NCBI GenBank assembly: GCA_002331575.1
Contig: DCZG01000050.1
Coordinates: 25,711 to 89,710 of the forward strand
Direction: 5' to 3'
Length of the DNA stretch: 64,000 nucleotides
From: Atopobium sp. UBA2090
GTDB taxonomy: Bacteria; Actinomycetota; Coriobacteriia; Coriobacteriales; Atopobiaceae
Position numbers and translations under genes: made by a program
Shown: positions 23,859 to 33,094 of the stretch, piece after piece
How the letters are laid out: the number at the start of each line of letters is the position of its first letter
Position numbering within the stretch: position 1 is the stretch's first letter
The notes under the pieces: model-generated
Seen by the model: the letters and a program-made list of their open reading frames with translations, nothing else
The model's database searches: none
What the model was told of the DNA's origin: nothing

Positions 23859-26800
23859 TTACGCCTCGGAGTACATCTGCTTGAGCTTGAGGAGGTGCTG
23901 GTAGCGAGCCATGGCGCTTGCCTCGTTCTTGGCAAAGAGCTCGGTGGCGCGCTCGGGGAACGAGCGGGTCAGGCTGCTGTAGCGAGCCTCGTTCATGAGG
24001 AACTCCTGGTAACCGCCAGCCGGCTCCTTGGAATCGAGCGTGAACTTCTTGCCCTCCTCCGCGGACGGGTCAAAGCGGAAGCAGTTCCAGTAGCCGCAGT
24101 CGACGGCCTTCTTCATCTCGGCCTGGCAGTTCTTCATGCCGCCCTTGATGGAGTGCATCTCGCAGGGGCTGTAGCCGATGACCAGGGACGGGCCGTCGTA
24201 GGCCTCGGCCTCGGCGATCGCCTTGAGGGTCTGGGCCATGTTGGAGCCCATGGCGACCTGCGCGACGTAGATGTAGCCGTAGCTCATCGCGATCTCGGCG
24301 AGGGACTTCTTCTTGATCTCCTTGCCGGCAGCCGCGAACTGGGCGACCTGACCGATGTTGGAGGCCTTGGAAGCCTGGCCGCCGGTGTTGGAGTAGACCT
24401 CGGTGTCGAAGACGAAGACGTTCACGTCGTGGCCAGAGGCGAGGACGTGGTCGAGGCCGCCGAAGCCGATGTCGTACGCCCAGCCGTCGCCGCCAAAGAT
24501 CCAGAAGGACTTCTTGGTGAGGTAGGCCTTGTCGGCGACGATGGCCTTGGCGGCAGCGGAGCCGTCAGCCTCGAGCGCCGCGACGAGCGCCTCAGCGGTG
24601 ACCTTGGAGTCGGCGGTGGAGTCCTTGGCGTCGATCCAGGCCTGCGCGGCGGCCTTCAGCTCGGCGGAGCCGTTCTCGGCGACGGCCTTGACGGCGGTCA
24701 CGAGACGGTCCTGCTCGGCCTTGTAGCCGAGGGCGAGGCCAAGGCCGTGCTCGGCGTTGTCCTCGAAGAGGGAGTTGTTCCATGCGGGGCCGTGGCCGTC
24801 GGCGTTGACGGTGTAGGGCGCGGTGGCAGCCGGGTTGCCCCAGATGGAGGAGCAGCCGGTTGCGTTGGAGATGAACATGCGGTCACCGAAGAGCTGGGTC
24901 ACGAGACGAGCGTAGCTGGTCTCGGCGCAGCCGGCGCAGGAGCCGGAGAACTCGAGCAGAGGCTTGTGGAACTGGGAGCCCTTGACGTTGTTGCCCTGGA
25001 GCTCCTTCTTCTCGGCCACGTTCGCGACGCAGTAGTCGAAGACCTTCTGCTGGTCGAGTTCGTCGGCCTGGGGAACCATGGTGAGGGCACCCTTGGGGCA
25101 GACGCCGGCGCAGACGGAGCAGCCCATGCAGTCGAGCGGGCTGATGGCCATCGTAAACTTGTAGCCGGTGTCCTTCGGGATCTTGACGTCGAGCATGCGC
25201 GTGTTCTCAGGAGCGTTGGCGGCCTCGTCGGCGGTCAGCGCGAACGGACGGATCGTGGCGTGCGGGCACACGAACGCGCACTGGTTGCACTGGATGCACT
25301 TGGACTCGTCCCAGTGAGGAACGACGACGGCGACGCCGCGCTTCTCGTAGGCAGCAGCGCCGAGTTCCCACTGGCCGTCGGCGTGATCCATGAAGGCGGA
25401 GACGGGAAGACGGTCGCCGTCCATGTTGTCGATCGGGTTGAGAAGCTCCTTGACCTGCTTGATGACGGCCGCGCGACCCTCGAGCGTGAGAGCGCTGGGG
25501 GCATCCTCGGCGGTAGCCCAGTCAGCGGGGACGTCGATCTTGGTGTAGGCGGTGGCGCCTGCGTCGATGGCCTTGTGGTTGGCGTCGACGATGGCCTGGC
25601 CCTTCTTGAGGTAGGACTTGGTGGCGGCATCCTTCATGTACTGGAGGGCCTCCTCGGCGGGGAGCACCTTGGCCAGCGAGAAGAACGCGGACTGGAGGAC
25701 GGTGTTGGTGCGCTTGCCCATGCCGACCTTGGCGGCCAGGTCGATGGCGTCGATCATGTAGACCTGGATGTCGTTGTCAGCGATGTAGCGCTTGGCCTCG
25801 GCGTTGAGGTGATGCGAGAGCTCCTCAAGGTCCCACTGGCAGTTGATCAGGAACGTGCCGCCGGGCTTGATGTCCTGGACGATGCGCATGCCCTTGGTGA
25901 TGTAGCTGGGGTTGTGGCACGCGACGAAGTCGGCCTTGGTGACGTAGTACGGCGAGCGGATGGGCGAGTCGCCGAAGCGCAGGTGCGAGATCGTGACGCC
26001 GCCGGTCTTCTTGGAATCGTACTGGAAGTAGGCCTGGACGTACTTGTCGGTGTGGTCGCCGATGATCTTGATCGAGTTCTTGTTCGCGCCGACGGTGCCG
26101 TCGCCGCCGAGGCCCCAGAACTTGCACTCGATGGTGCCGGGGGCAGCGGTGTTGGTGTTGTTCTCGCGCGGGAGGGAGAGGCCGGTGACGTCGTCGACGA
26201 TGCCGAGCGTGAACTCACGCTTGGGGGCGTCCTTGGCGAGCTCGGTGTAGACGGCGAAGGCGTCGGCAGGGGTGGTGTCCTTGGAGCCGAGGCCGTAGCG
26301 GCCGCCGGTGACGACGAGGTCGGACTTGCCAGCCTCGTAGAGAGCGGTGACGACGTCCTGGTAGAGAGGCTCGCCGATGGAGCCGGGCTCCTTGGTGCGG
26401 TCGAGGACGGCAATCTTCTTGACGGTCGCGGGGAGGGCGGCCACGAAGTCCTTGATGGACCACGGACGATAGAGGCGGACCTTCACGAGGCCGACCTTCT
26501 CGCCGTTGGCGTTGAGGTTGTCGATGACTTCCTCGATGGTGTCGCAGAAGGAGCCCATGCAGACGATGACACGGTCGGCGTCGGCGGCACCGTAGTAGTC
26601 GAACAGGTGGTAGCTCGTGCCGAGCTTCTCGTTGATCTTGTCCATGTAGCTCTGGACGATCGCGGGAAGCGCGTCATAGGAGGAGTTGCAGGCCTCACGG
26701 TGCTGGAAGAAGATGTCGCCGTTCTCGTGGGAGCCGCGGGCATGCGGATGCTCGGGGTTGAGGGCGTGGTCGCGGAAGGCCTGGACGGCGTCCATGTCGA

Positions 26801-27383
26801 GCATGTCGGCGAGGTCGGAGAAGTCCCAGGTGGCGACCTTCTGAATCTCGTGAGAGGTGCGGAAGCCGTCGAAGAAGTTCACGAACGGGACCTTGCCCTC
26901 GATGGCGGCGAGGTGAGCGACGGGCGAGAGGTCCATGACCTCCTGGACGTTGCCCTCGGCGAGCATGGCGAAGCCGGTCTGACGGCAGGCCATGACGTCG
27001 GAGTGGTCACCAAAGATGTTGAGGGCATGAGAGGCGACCGTGCGGGCGGACACGTGGAAGACGCCGGGGAGACCCTCGCCGGCGATCTTGTACATGTTCG
27101 GGATCATGAGGAGCAGGCCCTGCGACGCCGTGTAGGTGGTCGTGAGCGCGCCAGCGCCAAGAGAGCCGTGAACGGAACCGGAGGCGCCGCCCTCAGACTC
27201 CATCTCGACGACGTTGACGGGGTTGCCGAAGACGTTCTTCAGACCCTGAGCTGCCCACTGGTCGACGTGGTCGGCCATGGGGCTGGACGGCGTGATCGGG
27301 TAGATGCCCGCCACCTCGGTGTAGGCGTAGGAGACCCACGCTGCGGCCTCGTTGCCGTCCATGGACTTAAACTTTCTCGCCAT
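23859..27383 (-). CDS. nifJ: Pyruvate:ferredoxin (flavodoxin) oxidoreductase
   Basis: A single-chain enzyme of 1174 residues, start ATG 27383 after AAGGAG. It oxidises pyruvate with CoA to acetyl-CoA and CO2, reducing ferredoxin; it is a central step in anaerobes. Domains in order: N-terminal TPP-side domain (YPITPSSPMADHVDQWAA), transketolase-like domain II, gamma domain (GGDGTVGANKNSIKIIGDH), a two-cluster ferredoxin domain (CIQCNQCAFVCPHA and CMGCSVCAGVCPKGAL), and the TPP-binding domain (CAGCAETSY, FGGDGWAYDIGFGGLDHV). Its length and cysteines are normal. It stands alone with its own promoter and terminator. Confidence 0.98.
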   Translation of the reverse strand: MARKFKSMDGNEAAAWVSYAYTEVAGIYPITPSSPMADHVDQWAAQGLKNVFGNPVNVVEMESEGGASGSVHGSLGAGALTTTYTASQGLLLMIPNMYKIAGEGLPGVFHVSARTVASHALNIFGDHSDVMACRQTGFAMLAEGNVQEVMDLSPVAHLAAIEGKVPFVNFFDGFRTSHEIQKVATWDFSDLADMLDMDAVQAFRDHALNPEHPHARGSHENGDIFFQHREACNSSYDALPAIVQSYMDKINEKLGTSYHLFDYYGAADADRVIVCMGSFCDTIEEVIDNLNANGEKVGLVKVRLYRPWSIKDFVAALPATVKKIAVLDRTKEPGSIGEPLYQDVVTALYEAGKSDLVVTGGRYGLGSKDTTPADAFAVYTELAKDAPKREFTLGIVDDVTGLSLPRENNTNTAAPGTIECKFWGLGGDGTVGANKNSIKIIGDHTDKYVQAYFQYDSKKTGGVTISHLRFGDSPIRSPYYVTKADFVACHNPSYITKGMRIVQDIKPGGTFLINCQWDLEELSHHLNAEAKRYIADNDIQVYMIDAIDLAAKVGMGKRTNTVLQSAFFSLAKVLPAEEALQYMKDAATKSYLKKGQAIVDANHKAIDAGATAYTKIDVPADWATAEDAPSALTLEGRAAVIKQVKELLNPIDNMDGDRLPVSAFMDHADGQWELGAAAYEKRGVAVVVPHWDESKCIQCNQCAFVCPHATIRPFALTADEAANAPENTRMLDVKIPKDTGYKFTMAISPLDCMGCSVCAGVCPKGALTMVPQADELDQQKVFDYCVANVAEKKELQGNNVKGSQFHKPLLEFSGSCAGCAETSYARLVTQLFGDRMFISNATGCSSIWGNPAATAPYTVNADGHGPAWNNSLFEDNAEHGLGLALGYKAEQDRLVTAVKAVAENGSAELKAAAQAWIDAKDSTADSKVTAEALVAALEADGSAAAKAIVADKAYLTKKSFWIFGGDGWAYDIGFGGLDHVLASGHDVNVFVFDTEVYSNTGGQASKASNIGQVAQFAAAGKEIKKKSLAEIAMSYGYIYVAQVAMGSNMAQTLKAIAEAEAYDGPSLVIGYSPCEMHSIKGGMKNCQAEMKKAVDCGYWNCFRFDPSAEEGKKFTLDSKEPAGGYQEFLMNEARYSSLTRSFPERATELFAKNEASAMARYQHLLKLKQMYSEA

Positions 27384-27480
27384 ATCCTCTCCTTCAGACA
27401 CACGGACCGCCGCTCATCGACGGCTCCGCAAATCGTCACACAGCCATGCACTCCCTCGAGACGCATGCCTAGACGCTACG

Positions 27481-27491
27481 TATGATACCCC
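27481..27491 (-). promoter_or_regulatory. Promoter -10 word GGGGTATCATA upstream of nifJ
   Basis: Read on the minus strand, GGGGTATCAT lies about 100 bases before the nifJ start. It belongs to a set of GGGTATnAT words found before several genes in the window. The untranslated leader would be long, roughly 90 bases. Confidence 0.45.
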
Positions 27492-27584
27492 ATCGCACGT
27501 GACCAGCATGGGGTTTCAGGCGTTATATCAGCCAAATCGACGAACCGACAAATCGCAGGTTAAATGCCGCTTTTCCAGTAGGCA

Positions 27585-28256
27585 TTACAGCGGTCTGCGA
27601 GCCTTCGCGTCCATGGAGGCGAGGAGCTTCGCGTAGCCCTGGCGAAAGCGCTCCGAGCGGTCTCCCGAGGCATCGGCGGCAGGGACCACGCCGTGCTCGT
27701 CGGAGACAAGAAACACCTCGTCATAGGCAGCGTCCCCCGCGAGGACGGAGTCGGGGAGGCCATCGTCTCGTACGATCGTGAGGCCGACGGCGGAGGCGAG
27801 GTCCGAGACGAGCGTGTCGGCGCCGGCGGGGTGCGTCGAGGAGCCGATGCCCCACACGAGCACGTCGTCGCGGACGAGCCAGAGCGTCTCGGGAGCGACG
27901 CCCGTCTCGTCAGCCTCGATACGTGACAGCCGTGCGCGCGCCGCGAGGTCGGAGACGCTGGCGGAGGTGAGCGGCTCGTAGGGGCCGACGGTCATGGCCG
28001 CCCTGCCGGCGTCGTCGATGATGAGCATGAGGACGCCGTCGGGGTTGTCATGAGACCCGTCTCGCAGGTTCCACTCGATGTGCTGCTTGGCCCATGCCAC
28101 GAGCTCGGTCGTGACATGGGCGTCATTGACCATCCGCTGCCCGAGGGCGCGCAGGTGACGGTTCTCGAGGGGGAGCGCCCCCGAGGCGAGGCGCCAGCGG
28201 CACACGAGGGCTGGCGTACCGAGCGTGAAGCGCTCCTGGTCCGTGACGCGTGGCAT
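27585..28256 (-). CDS. PLP fold-type IV-like protein without the catalytic lysine; function unknown
   Basis: Encodes 223 residues from ATG 28256, after GAGGAGA and a GGGGTATGAT promoter word at 28288-28297. I read a faint likeness to class IV aminotransferases: a two-strand segment ETLWLVRDDVLVWG, then a helix with LVSDLASAVGLTIV, and AYDEVFLVSDEHGVVPA, which resembles their DEVFLTxSxxGVxPV. The internal PLP-binding lysine expected between the N-terminal part and this segment is absent; lysines occur only near residue 58 and at the C-terminus. It could be a non-enzymatic relative or an unrelated fold. Confidence 0.65.
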   Translation of the reverse strand: MPRVTDQERFTLGTPALVCRWRLASGALPLENRHLRALGQRMVNDAHVTTELVAWAKQHIEWNLRDGSHDNPDGVLMLIIDDAGRAAMTVGPYEPLTSASVSDLAARARLSRIEADETGVAPETLWLVRDDVLVWGIGSSTHPAGADTLVSDLASAVGLTIVRDDGLPDSVLAGDAAYDEVFLVSDEHGVVPAADASGDRSERFRQGYAKLLASMDAKARRPL

Positions 28257-28287
28257 GGCGGGTCTCCTCTCGTTGGCTGCACGCGTC

Positions 28288-28297
28288 ATCATACCCC
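28288..28297 (-). promoter_or_regulatory. Promoter word GGGGTATGAT
   Basis: On the minus strand, about 32 bases before the start of the gene at 27585-28256. The spacing fits a -10 with a leader of roughly 25 bases. Confidence 0.45.
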
Positions 28298-28340
28298 GCT
28301 CACGTCGGCGGAGCGCGATGACGCGCGAGGGGCCCGTTCC

Positions 28341-29738
28341 CTACTCCGCCCTCGGCAGCACGACGCGCCGGCACGCGGCATAGGTCAGCGCGAGGTAGGC
28401 CGCGAAGACCACCAGCACCGAAGCCAGCACCGCGGGAAAGCTCACGCTCCCTTCGGGCAGCTGGAAGACCTGGGTGAGAATCGCGTCCGCCACCACGAAG
28501 CCGACGGCGTCATGCACCACGACCACGACGCTCGGCACGAGGAAGTAGGCCGCCACCTGCGAGAAGAGCGTGCGTGAGAGCAACCCCTCCCCCGCCCCGA
28601 GACGAGCGAGCTCGGCGTACCCCTCGCGGTTGTCGGACGCCTCGGAGAGCTGCTGGAGGGCGAGCACCGCCACGCCGGCGACCAGGAACGTGATGCCGAA
28701 GAACAGGATGATGTAGACGAACGAGCCGAGATACGCGACCTCCTCGGCATAGTCCTCCGTGGGCACGCTCGCGAGCTCGACGGTTGCGGCATTTCTGATT
28801 CCGATTGCCATGCCAAGGGCGCAGACGCCCACGGCGAGAAGCGCCGCCACGCAGGTGAGCGCGGAGCAGCTGGCGGAGACGTGCGCCTCGAGCTGACGGC
28901 TCACGAAGCAGGTGAGGTCGCGAAGGTAGACGACGCGGCTGGCGCGCAGGGCGTCGCCGACGACCGTCGCGAGCGAGCGGAGCACGAGGTAGGAGCCCGC
29001 ACACACAAGCACGATCATGGGGACCATGAGTATGACGAAGGCCTCGACCGAGAGACAGATGGCATACCCGAGCCCCAGGCAGACGAGTCCGACCACGATA
29101 TCGTGAATCACGGCGCTGCGCGGACGGACGACGGATGCCTCGGACTCTCGGCCAGCCCTCATGAGGTCGGCGAGGCTCGTGCGGCCGAGCTCGCGCACGG
29201 CTCCGATGGCGGAGACGAGCATGACCAGGAAGAAACCGGTCACGGCGAGCGCGATGCCGGGGAGTGACACCACGAAGGTCAGGCGCCAGGGCAGCGCGAA
29301 CGCCCAGGCCGCAAGCGCCCCGAAGGCAGGCGAGAGCAGCACGCCCACCCCCATGCCCGCCGCGAGCGCCATGAGCGCCACCATACCGCACTCGCGCAGG
29401 AGCACGCGCGCCACGGCACCGCGCGAGAGCCCGACGAGCATGAGCGTGGCGAGCTCGTTCTTGCGACGACGGACCAGGAAGCGGTTGGCATATCTCGCGA
29501 GCAGGCAGAACACGACAACCGAGAAGAAGCCGAGCGGTGCGATGAAGGCCGTGGCGCGGTTGAGCGTGTCCGACCCGCTCGCCACGGCCGCCTCCGACCC
29601 CAGGGCGGTGATGGTGTCGGAGCACGAGGCGTAGGTGTAGAGCAGGCAGGCGCAGAACGCGAGGGTTGCGAAATAGACCGAGTAGTCCCTCAGACTCCGG
29701 CGAACGCTGCTCGCCGCGAGTCGTCTCTCGAGATTCAT
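28341..29738 (-). CDS. FtsX/BceB-like ABC transporter permease without large external domain
   Basis: Encodes 465 residues from ATG 29738 (MNLERRLAAS), preceded by AAAGGA. About ten membrane segments follow the order found in BceB-type permeases: SVRRSLRDYSVYFATLAF at the N-terminus, KNELATLMLVGLSRGAVARVLL, and a C-terminal FtsX-type block ending with TYAACRRVVL. The roughly 200-residue extracellular loop seen in the neighbouring permease is lacking; only a short loop (VPTEDYAEEVAYLGS) remains. It lies 28 bases after the larger permease, so the two may form an unequal pair. Confidence 0.85.
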   Translation of the reverse strand: MNLERRLAASSVRRSLRDYSVYFATLAFCACLLYTYASCSDTITALGSEAAVASGSDTLNRATAFIAPLGFFSVVVFCLLARYANRFLVRRRKNELATLMLVGLSRGAVARVLLRECGMVALMALAAGMGVGVLLSPAFGALAAWAFALPWRLTFVVSLPGIALAVTGFFLVMLVSAIGAVRELGRTSLADLMRAGRESEASVVRPRSAVIHDIVVGLVCLGLGYAICLSVEAFVILMVPMIVLVCAGSYLVLRSLATVVGDALRASRVVYLRDLTCFVSRQLEAHVSASCSALTCVAALLAVGVCALGMAIGIRNAATVELASVPTEDYAEEVAYLGSFVYIILFFGITFLVAGVAVLALQQLSEASDNREGYAELARLGAGEGLLSRTLFSQVAAYFLVPSVVVVVHDAVGFVVADAILTQVFQLPEGSVSFPAVLASVLVVFAAYLALTYAACRRVVLPRAE

Positions 29739-29766
29739 GTCGATAGATCCTTTCCGGTAGGTCCCC

Positions 29767-31857
29767 CTACTCGCGGGCACGCGAGCTGTGCATGGTCACG
29801 AGTCCGCGCGAGGTGACGTACGTGATCGCGAAGTAGGCGCCGTAGACGGCCACGAAGGCGACCGCGGTGGTGACGATGGCGTTCGTCCAGCTGATCGAGC
29901 CGATGAGACTGATGATGCGGATGAGCTGACGAAGGGCGACCACGGTGTGCGCGACCGCGACGATGAGTGGCAGCAGGAAGAAGGCGAGCGTCTGCACGAG
30001 AAGCGAGCGCAGCGCCATGCTCCGGGGGCACCCGAGCTCCGCGAGGAGCCGATAGCTCGGGATGGCGTCCGAGGCGGAGGAGAGCTGCTGGATGGCGAGG
30101 ATGGCAGCACAGGCGATCACGAGAACGAAGCCGATGTAGATGGCAAGGTACGAGATCATTCCAGAGGTCTTCTGACTGCTCTGAATCGCGTCGTTTCGGG
30201 TTCCATACGAGATGAAGCGATACTGGCCTTCGGTGTTAGGCATCTCGGAGAGCTTCGCGGTCTCCTCGAAGTACCTCTCGTCACCTTTCGCAGAGTCGAC
30301 GGAGTAGTTCATGTCGACAATGGAGTTCGCCAGCTCCGCCCCACTGACGAGTTCGTCCGGAACGACGACGGCATCGAACCACGCGCCGACGTCGGCGGGC
30401 GTCGCCGAGGGACCGGCGTCGGCGGTACTGGAGATGGGGCTCAGCGTACGGCCGCCAAGCGAGATCTGGGTGCCCGCAGCCATGACCGCATTGTCGAAGT
30501 TGGCCATGGAGGCATTCACGCTCGACAGGATGAGATAACCGCTTTCACCCAGGTCGATGGGGTCGAGCCCGTTGAGCGAGCGGAGCTTGTTGTAGTCTGA
30601 CTGCGTCATGAGATAGTAGGTGAGCGCGGAGAAGTCGGTCGAGGTCGAGAGGCCGGGGATGTCAGGACTGACGCCCGACGCCTTGGCGAATCCCGAGACG
30701 CTGAGGTCCTCCCCGCCTTCGACCTGACCGGGGTTGTACACATTGAGATACTCGACCTGGCTCGAGAATGACGAGAAGTCGATGCCTGCGTTGGCCATCG
30801 CCTGCTGCGCGGGAGTGTCCTGCCCCTCCTCGATGGTCGTGCCCTGGTTGTAGATAAAGACGACCGACGCGTCGTAGGGATTCGCCTTGCGGGTATCGGC
30901 GTCGAGGCCCGAGCAGATGCCCATACCACCGGAGACGGCCATGATCGCGAGGAAGAGGATGAACGAGATGACGGCCATCGACACCGAGACGGTGTTCACC
31001 TTCGACGAGAGCTGGCGCACCGTGAACATGTTGAGGCCGCGGTAGTACGCCCCGTGGAAGGCCCGACTCACGTGGAAGAGAAGTCCCGAGAGCCCGTAGA
31101 AGAAGACGAGCGTGCCGGCGCACACGATGAGGGTGGTCACGAGGAAGGGCGGGAACTCCACCGTCCCGTCGAGAGGGAGGCCGTCGCGCGTGAGACGGTA
31201 GTACGCCCAGCCGATGAGGCCGACGCCCACGAGGCCCAACACGATCGTCGCCGGCAGGCTGCGTACCCTGACCTGCTCGTTCTTACGCGACGCGCTCATA
31301 AGGTCGGCGAGGTCGACCTTGCGAAGCATGCGGAGGTTGAACGCGAGCATGACGACGAAGATGAGCACGAAGCAGCCGAGCGTGAAGAGGGCGGCAAAGG
31401 GCGAGAAGTGGAACGAGAAGTTGGTGACCCGGTCGTTGAAGAGGGCGGCGGTCACGAAGACGAGCAGCTGCGAGAGCAGGACGCCCGTGAGCAGGCCGAC
31501 GACGAACGAGGCAAGCGATGCCAGGGCCGTTTCGAGGAAGAGCACGAGGGACACCTGGCCCCGCGTCATGCCCAGGAGCTGATAGAGTCCGAACTCCTGC
31601 TTGCGCCTCTTGACCAGGTAGTTATTGGCATAGACCATGAGAAAGCCAAGGACGAAGGCGAGAAAGACCGTGACGAACAGCATGAGCTGCCCCACCGCCT
31701 GAACCATCTCGCGCGCGTCCGTGGAGAGAAAGCTCGCCTGGTCGGAAATCGTGTTGAAGGCGTAGAACACCGCCACGCCGAGCACGAGCGTGATGAAGTA
31801 CACGGCGTAGTCGCGCGCGGACTTGCGGACGTTGCCGAGGGCAAGTCTAAAGAACAT
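29767..31857 (-). CDS. BceB-like ABC transporter permease with large extracellular domain
   Basis: Encodes 696 residues from ATG 31857 (MFFRLALGNVRKS), overlapping the ATPase stop by 11 bases. The pattern is BceB-like: four N-terminal segments with KQEFGLYQLLGMTRGQVS, further segments, a large external region (about residues 325-550, with few hydrophobic runs), then a three-segment FtsX block near ASDAIPSYRLLAELGCPRS. Such transporters remove cell-wall-active peptides such as bacitracin and signal to a BceS-type kinase. A matching kinase/regulator pair lies at 34384-36085. Confidence 0.9.
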   Translation of the reverse strand: MFFRLALGNVRKSARDYAVYFITLVLGVAVFYAFNTISDQASFLSTDAREMVQAVGQLMLFVTVFLAFVLGFLMVYANNYLVKRRKQEFGLYQLLGMTRGQVSLVLFLETALASLASFVVGLLTGVLLSQLLVFVTAALFNDRVTNFSFHFSPFAALFTLGCFVLIFVVMLAFNLRMLRKVDLADLMSASRKNEQVRVRSLPATIVLGLVGVGLIGWAYYRLTRDGLPLDGTVEFPPFLVTTLIVCAGTLVFFYGLSGLLFHVSRAFHGAYYRGLNMFTVRQLSSKVNTVSVSMAVISFILFLAIMAVSGGMGICSGLDADTRKANPYDASVVFIYNQGTTIEEGQDTPAQQAMANAGIDFSSFSSQVEYLNVYNPGQVEGGEDLSVSGFAKASGVSPDIPGLSTSTDFSALTYYLMTQSDYNKLRSLNGLDPIDLGESGYLILSSVNASMANFDNAVMAAGTQISLGGRTLSPISSTADAGPSATPADVGAWFDAVVVPDELVSGAELANSIVDMNYSVDSAKGDERYFEETAKLSEMPNTEGQYRFISYGTRNDAIQSSQKTSGMISYLAIYIGFVLVIACAAILAIQQLSSASDAIPSYRLLAELGCPRSMALRSLLVQTLAFFLLPLIVAVAHTVVALRQLIRIISLIGSISWTNAIVTTAVAFVAVYGAYFAITYVTSRGLVTMHSSRARE

Positions 31858-32617
31858 CGTCCTGACCTCCCCCGATGGTCGCCACGACACCCATGATCTG
31901 GTCGAAGAAGACGCGGCGCGTGAGGTTGCCGCGACGGAGCTCGGTAAAGATGCGACCGTCTCGGATGAAGAGCACGCGCTGGCAGTAGCTCGCGGCAAAG
32001 CTGTCGTGGGTGACCATGAGGATCGTGGTGCCGTAGCTCTCGTTGAGGGCATCGAAGCGCTCGAGGAGGAGCTTGGAGTTCTTGGAGTCGAGCGCGCCAG
32101 TGGGCTCGTCGGCGAGGACGAGCGTGGGGTTGGTGACCATCGCGCGGCAGGCCGCGACGCGCTGCTTCTGTCCGCCGGACACCTGATAGGGGAACTTCTC
32201 GAGGACGTCATTCACGCCGAGTGCGGTGGCGATGCGGACCACCCGCTCGTCGATCTCCGACGCGCGGACGTGGGCGATGGTGAGAGGCAGGGCGATGTTC
32301 TCGCGGCACGAGAGCGTGTCGAGCAGGTTGGAGTCCTGGAAGATGAAGCCCAGCTGCTCGCGGCGGAACTGCGCGAGCTGGCGGGAGCGCATATGCGTGA
32401 TGTCGGACCCATCGATGATGACGGAGCCCGAGGTCGGGCGATCAATCGTGGCGATGCAGTTGAGGAGCGTCGTCTTGCCGGAGCCGGACGGCCCCATGAT
32501 GGCGACGTACTCGCCGCGGTCGACGACGAACGAGACGCCCGCGAGCGCGTGGGTCGCGCTGCCGAACTTGCCGCCGTAGACCTTCTCGACGTTGGAAACC
32601 TGGAGTGCCTTGGTCAT
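31847..32617 (-). CDS. ABC transporter ATP-binding protein (BceA/LolD type)
   Basis: A 256-residue ATPase with Walker A GPSGSGKTTLL (about 42-52), Q-loop FIFQDSNLLD, signature VSGGQKQRVA, Walker B LVLADEPTGALD and switch histidine MVTHD. This is the MacB/LolD/BceA subgroup that pairs with FtsX-type permeases. It is translationally coupled to the large permease and follows the 50-residue microprotein gene by 27 bases. It powers the transporter formed with one or both permeases. Confidence 0.96.
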   Translation of the reverse strand: MTKALQVSNVEKVYGGKFGSATHALAGVSFVVDRGEYVAIMGPSGSGKTTLLNCIATIDRPTSGSVIIDGSDITHMRSRQLAQFRREQLGFIFQDSNLLDTLSCRENIALPLTIAHVRASEIDERVVRIATALGVNDVLEKFPYQVSGGQKQRVAACRAMVTNPTLVLADEPTGALDSKNSKLLLERFDALNESYGTTILMVTHDSFAASYCQRVLFIRDGRIFTELRRGNLTRRVFFDQIMGVVATIGGGQDDVL

Positions 32618-32644
32618 GATATGAACCTCTCAGATGCAGGTCAA

Positions 32645-32797
32645 CTAACGGGGGCAGGCGACAAGGAGCACGAACTCGGCGGCACCGAGGGTGCAGCTGA
32701 CGAGCAGCGAGGCGACCTTCTCGGCAAGCGTGAGCTCCCCGCGCAGGCGGCGGTCGTTGCCCTCCCAGAACCTCTCAGCTTTGGGACTCATCCTCAT
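32645..32797 (-). CDS. 50-residue microprotein at the head of the ABC operon
   Basis: Start ATG 32797 (MRMSPKAERFWEGNDRRLRG) follows GGGAGG at a good distance. The N-terminal half is basic and polar; the C-terminal half has a hydrophobic run (VASLLVSCTLGAAEFVLLVA) long enough for one membrane span. No match to a known family was recognised. The position and clean ribosome site make it a real gene, perhaps an accessory or leader peptide of the transporter. Confidence 0.6.
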   Translation of the reverse strand: MRMSPKAERFWEGNDRRLRGELTLAEKVASLLVSCTLGAAEFVLLVACPR

Positions 32798-32898
32798 GGT
32801 GTCCTCCCTCCCTCGGAAACGGTACGACACCATAGTGCGCGGAGGGCGCGAGGGCTGCCATCGAAGCCGCTTACGGCTGAGTGACACTTTCGTAAGGT

Positions 32899-32928
32899 TG
32901 GAAAAGGGGACAGGTTGTTTTTCCATGT
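32899..32928 (+). repeat. 30-bp inverted repeat, left copy
   Basis: The core AAAAGGGGACAGGTTGTTTT with GGAAAA/TTTTCC ends. It is the exact reverse complement of 34349-34378. The flanking space 32798-33094 holds no other supported feature. Confidence 0.8.
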
Positions 32929-33094
32929 TCTCTATTCCGAGGTTTCGGCGAGCGTAGTGTTTTCGGGCAGCTGAACGCATCGTACGCGCTACGCGGCCCA
33001 TGCTCCTTCTCGCCAAAACCGCAGCGAGATTCCAGCGTGATGTAATGGTGCAGTGTTCTGTATACCTGAGTCCGCGACGATGCGAGGAGCTGAA

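Noticed and set aside
23895..27485. A 1196-codon open frame on the plus strand opposite nifJ
   Set aside because: It is the antisense shadow of a clear gene; low-complexity Val/Gly/Asp composition and no motif or ribosome site. Long antisense frames are expected at this GC content.
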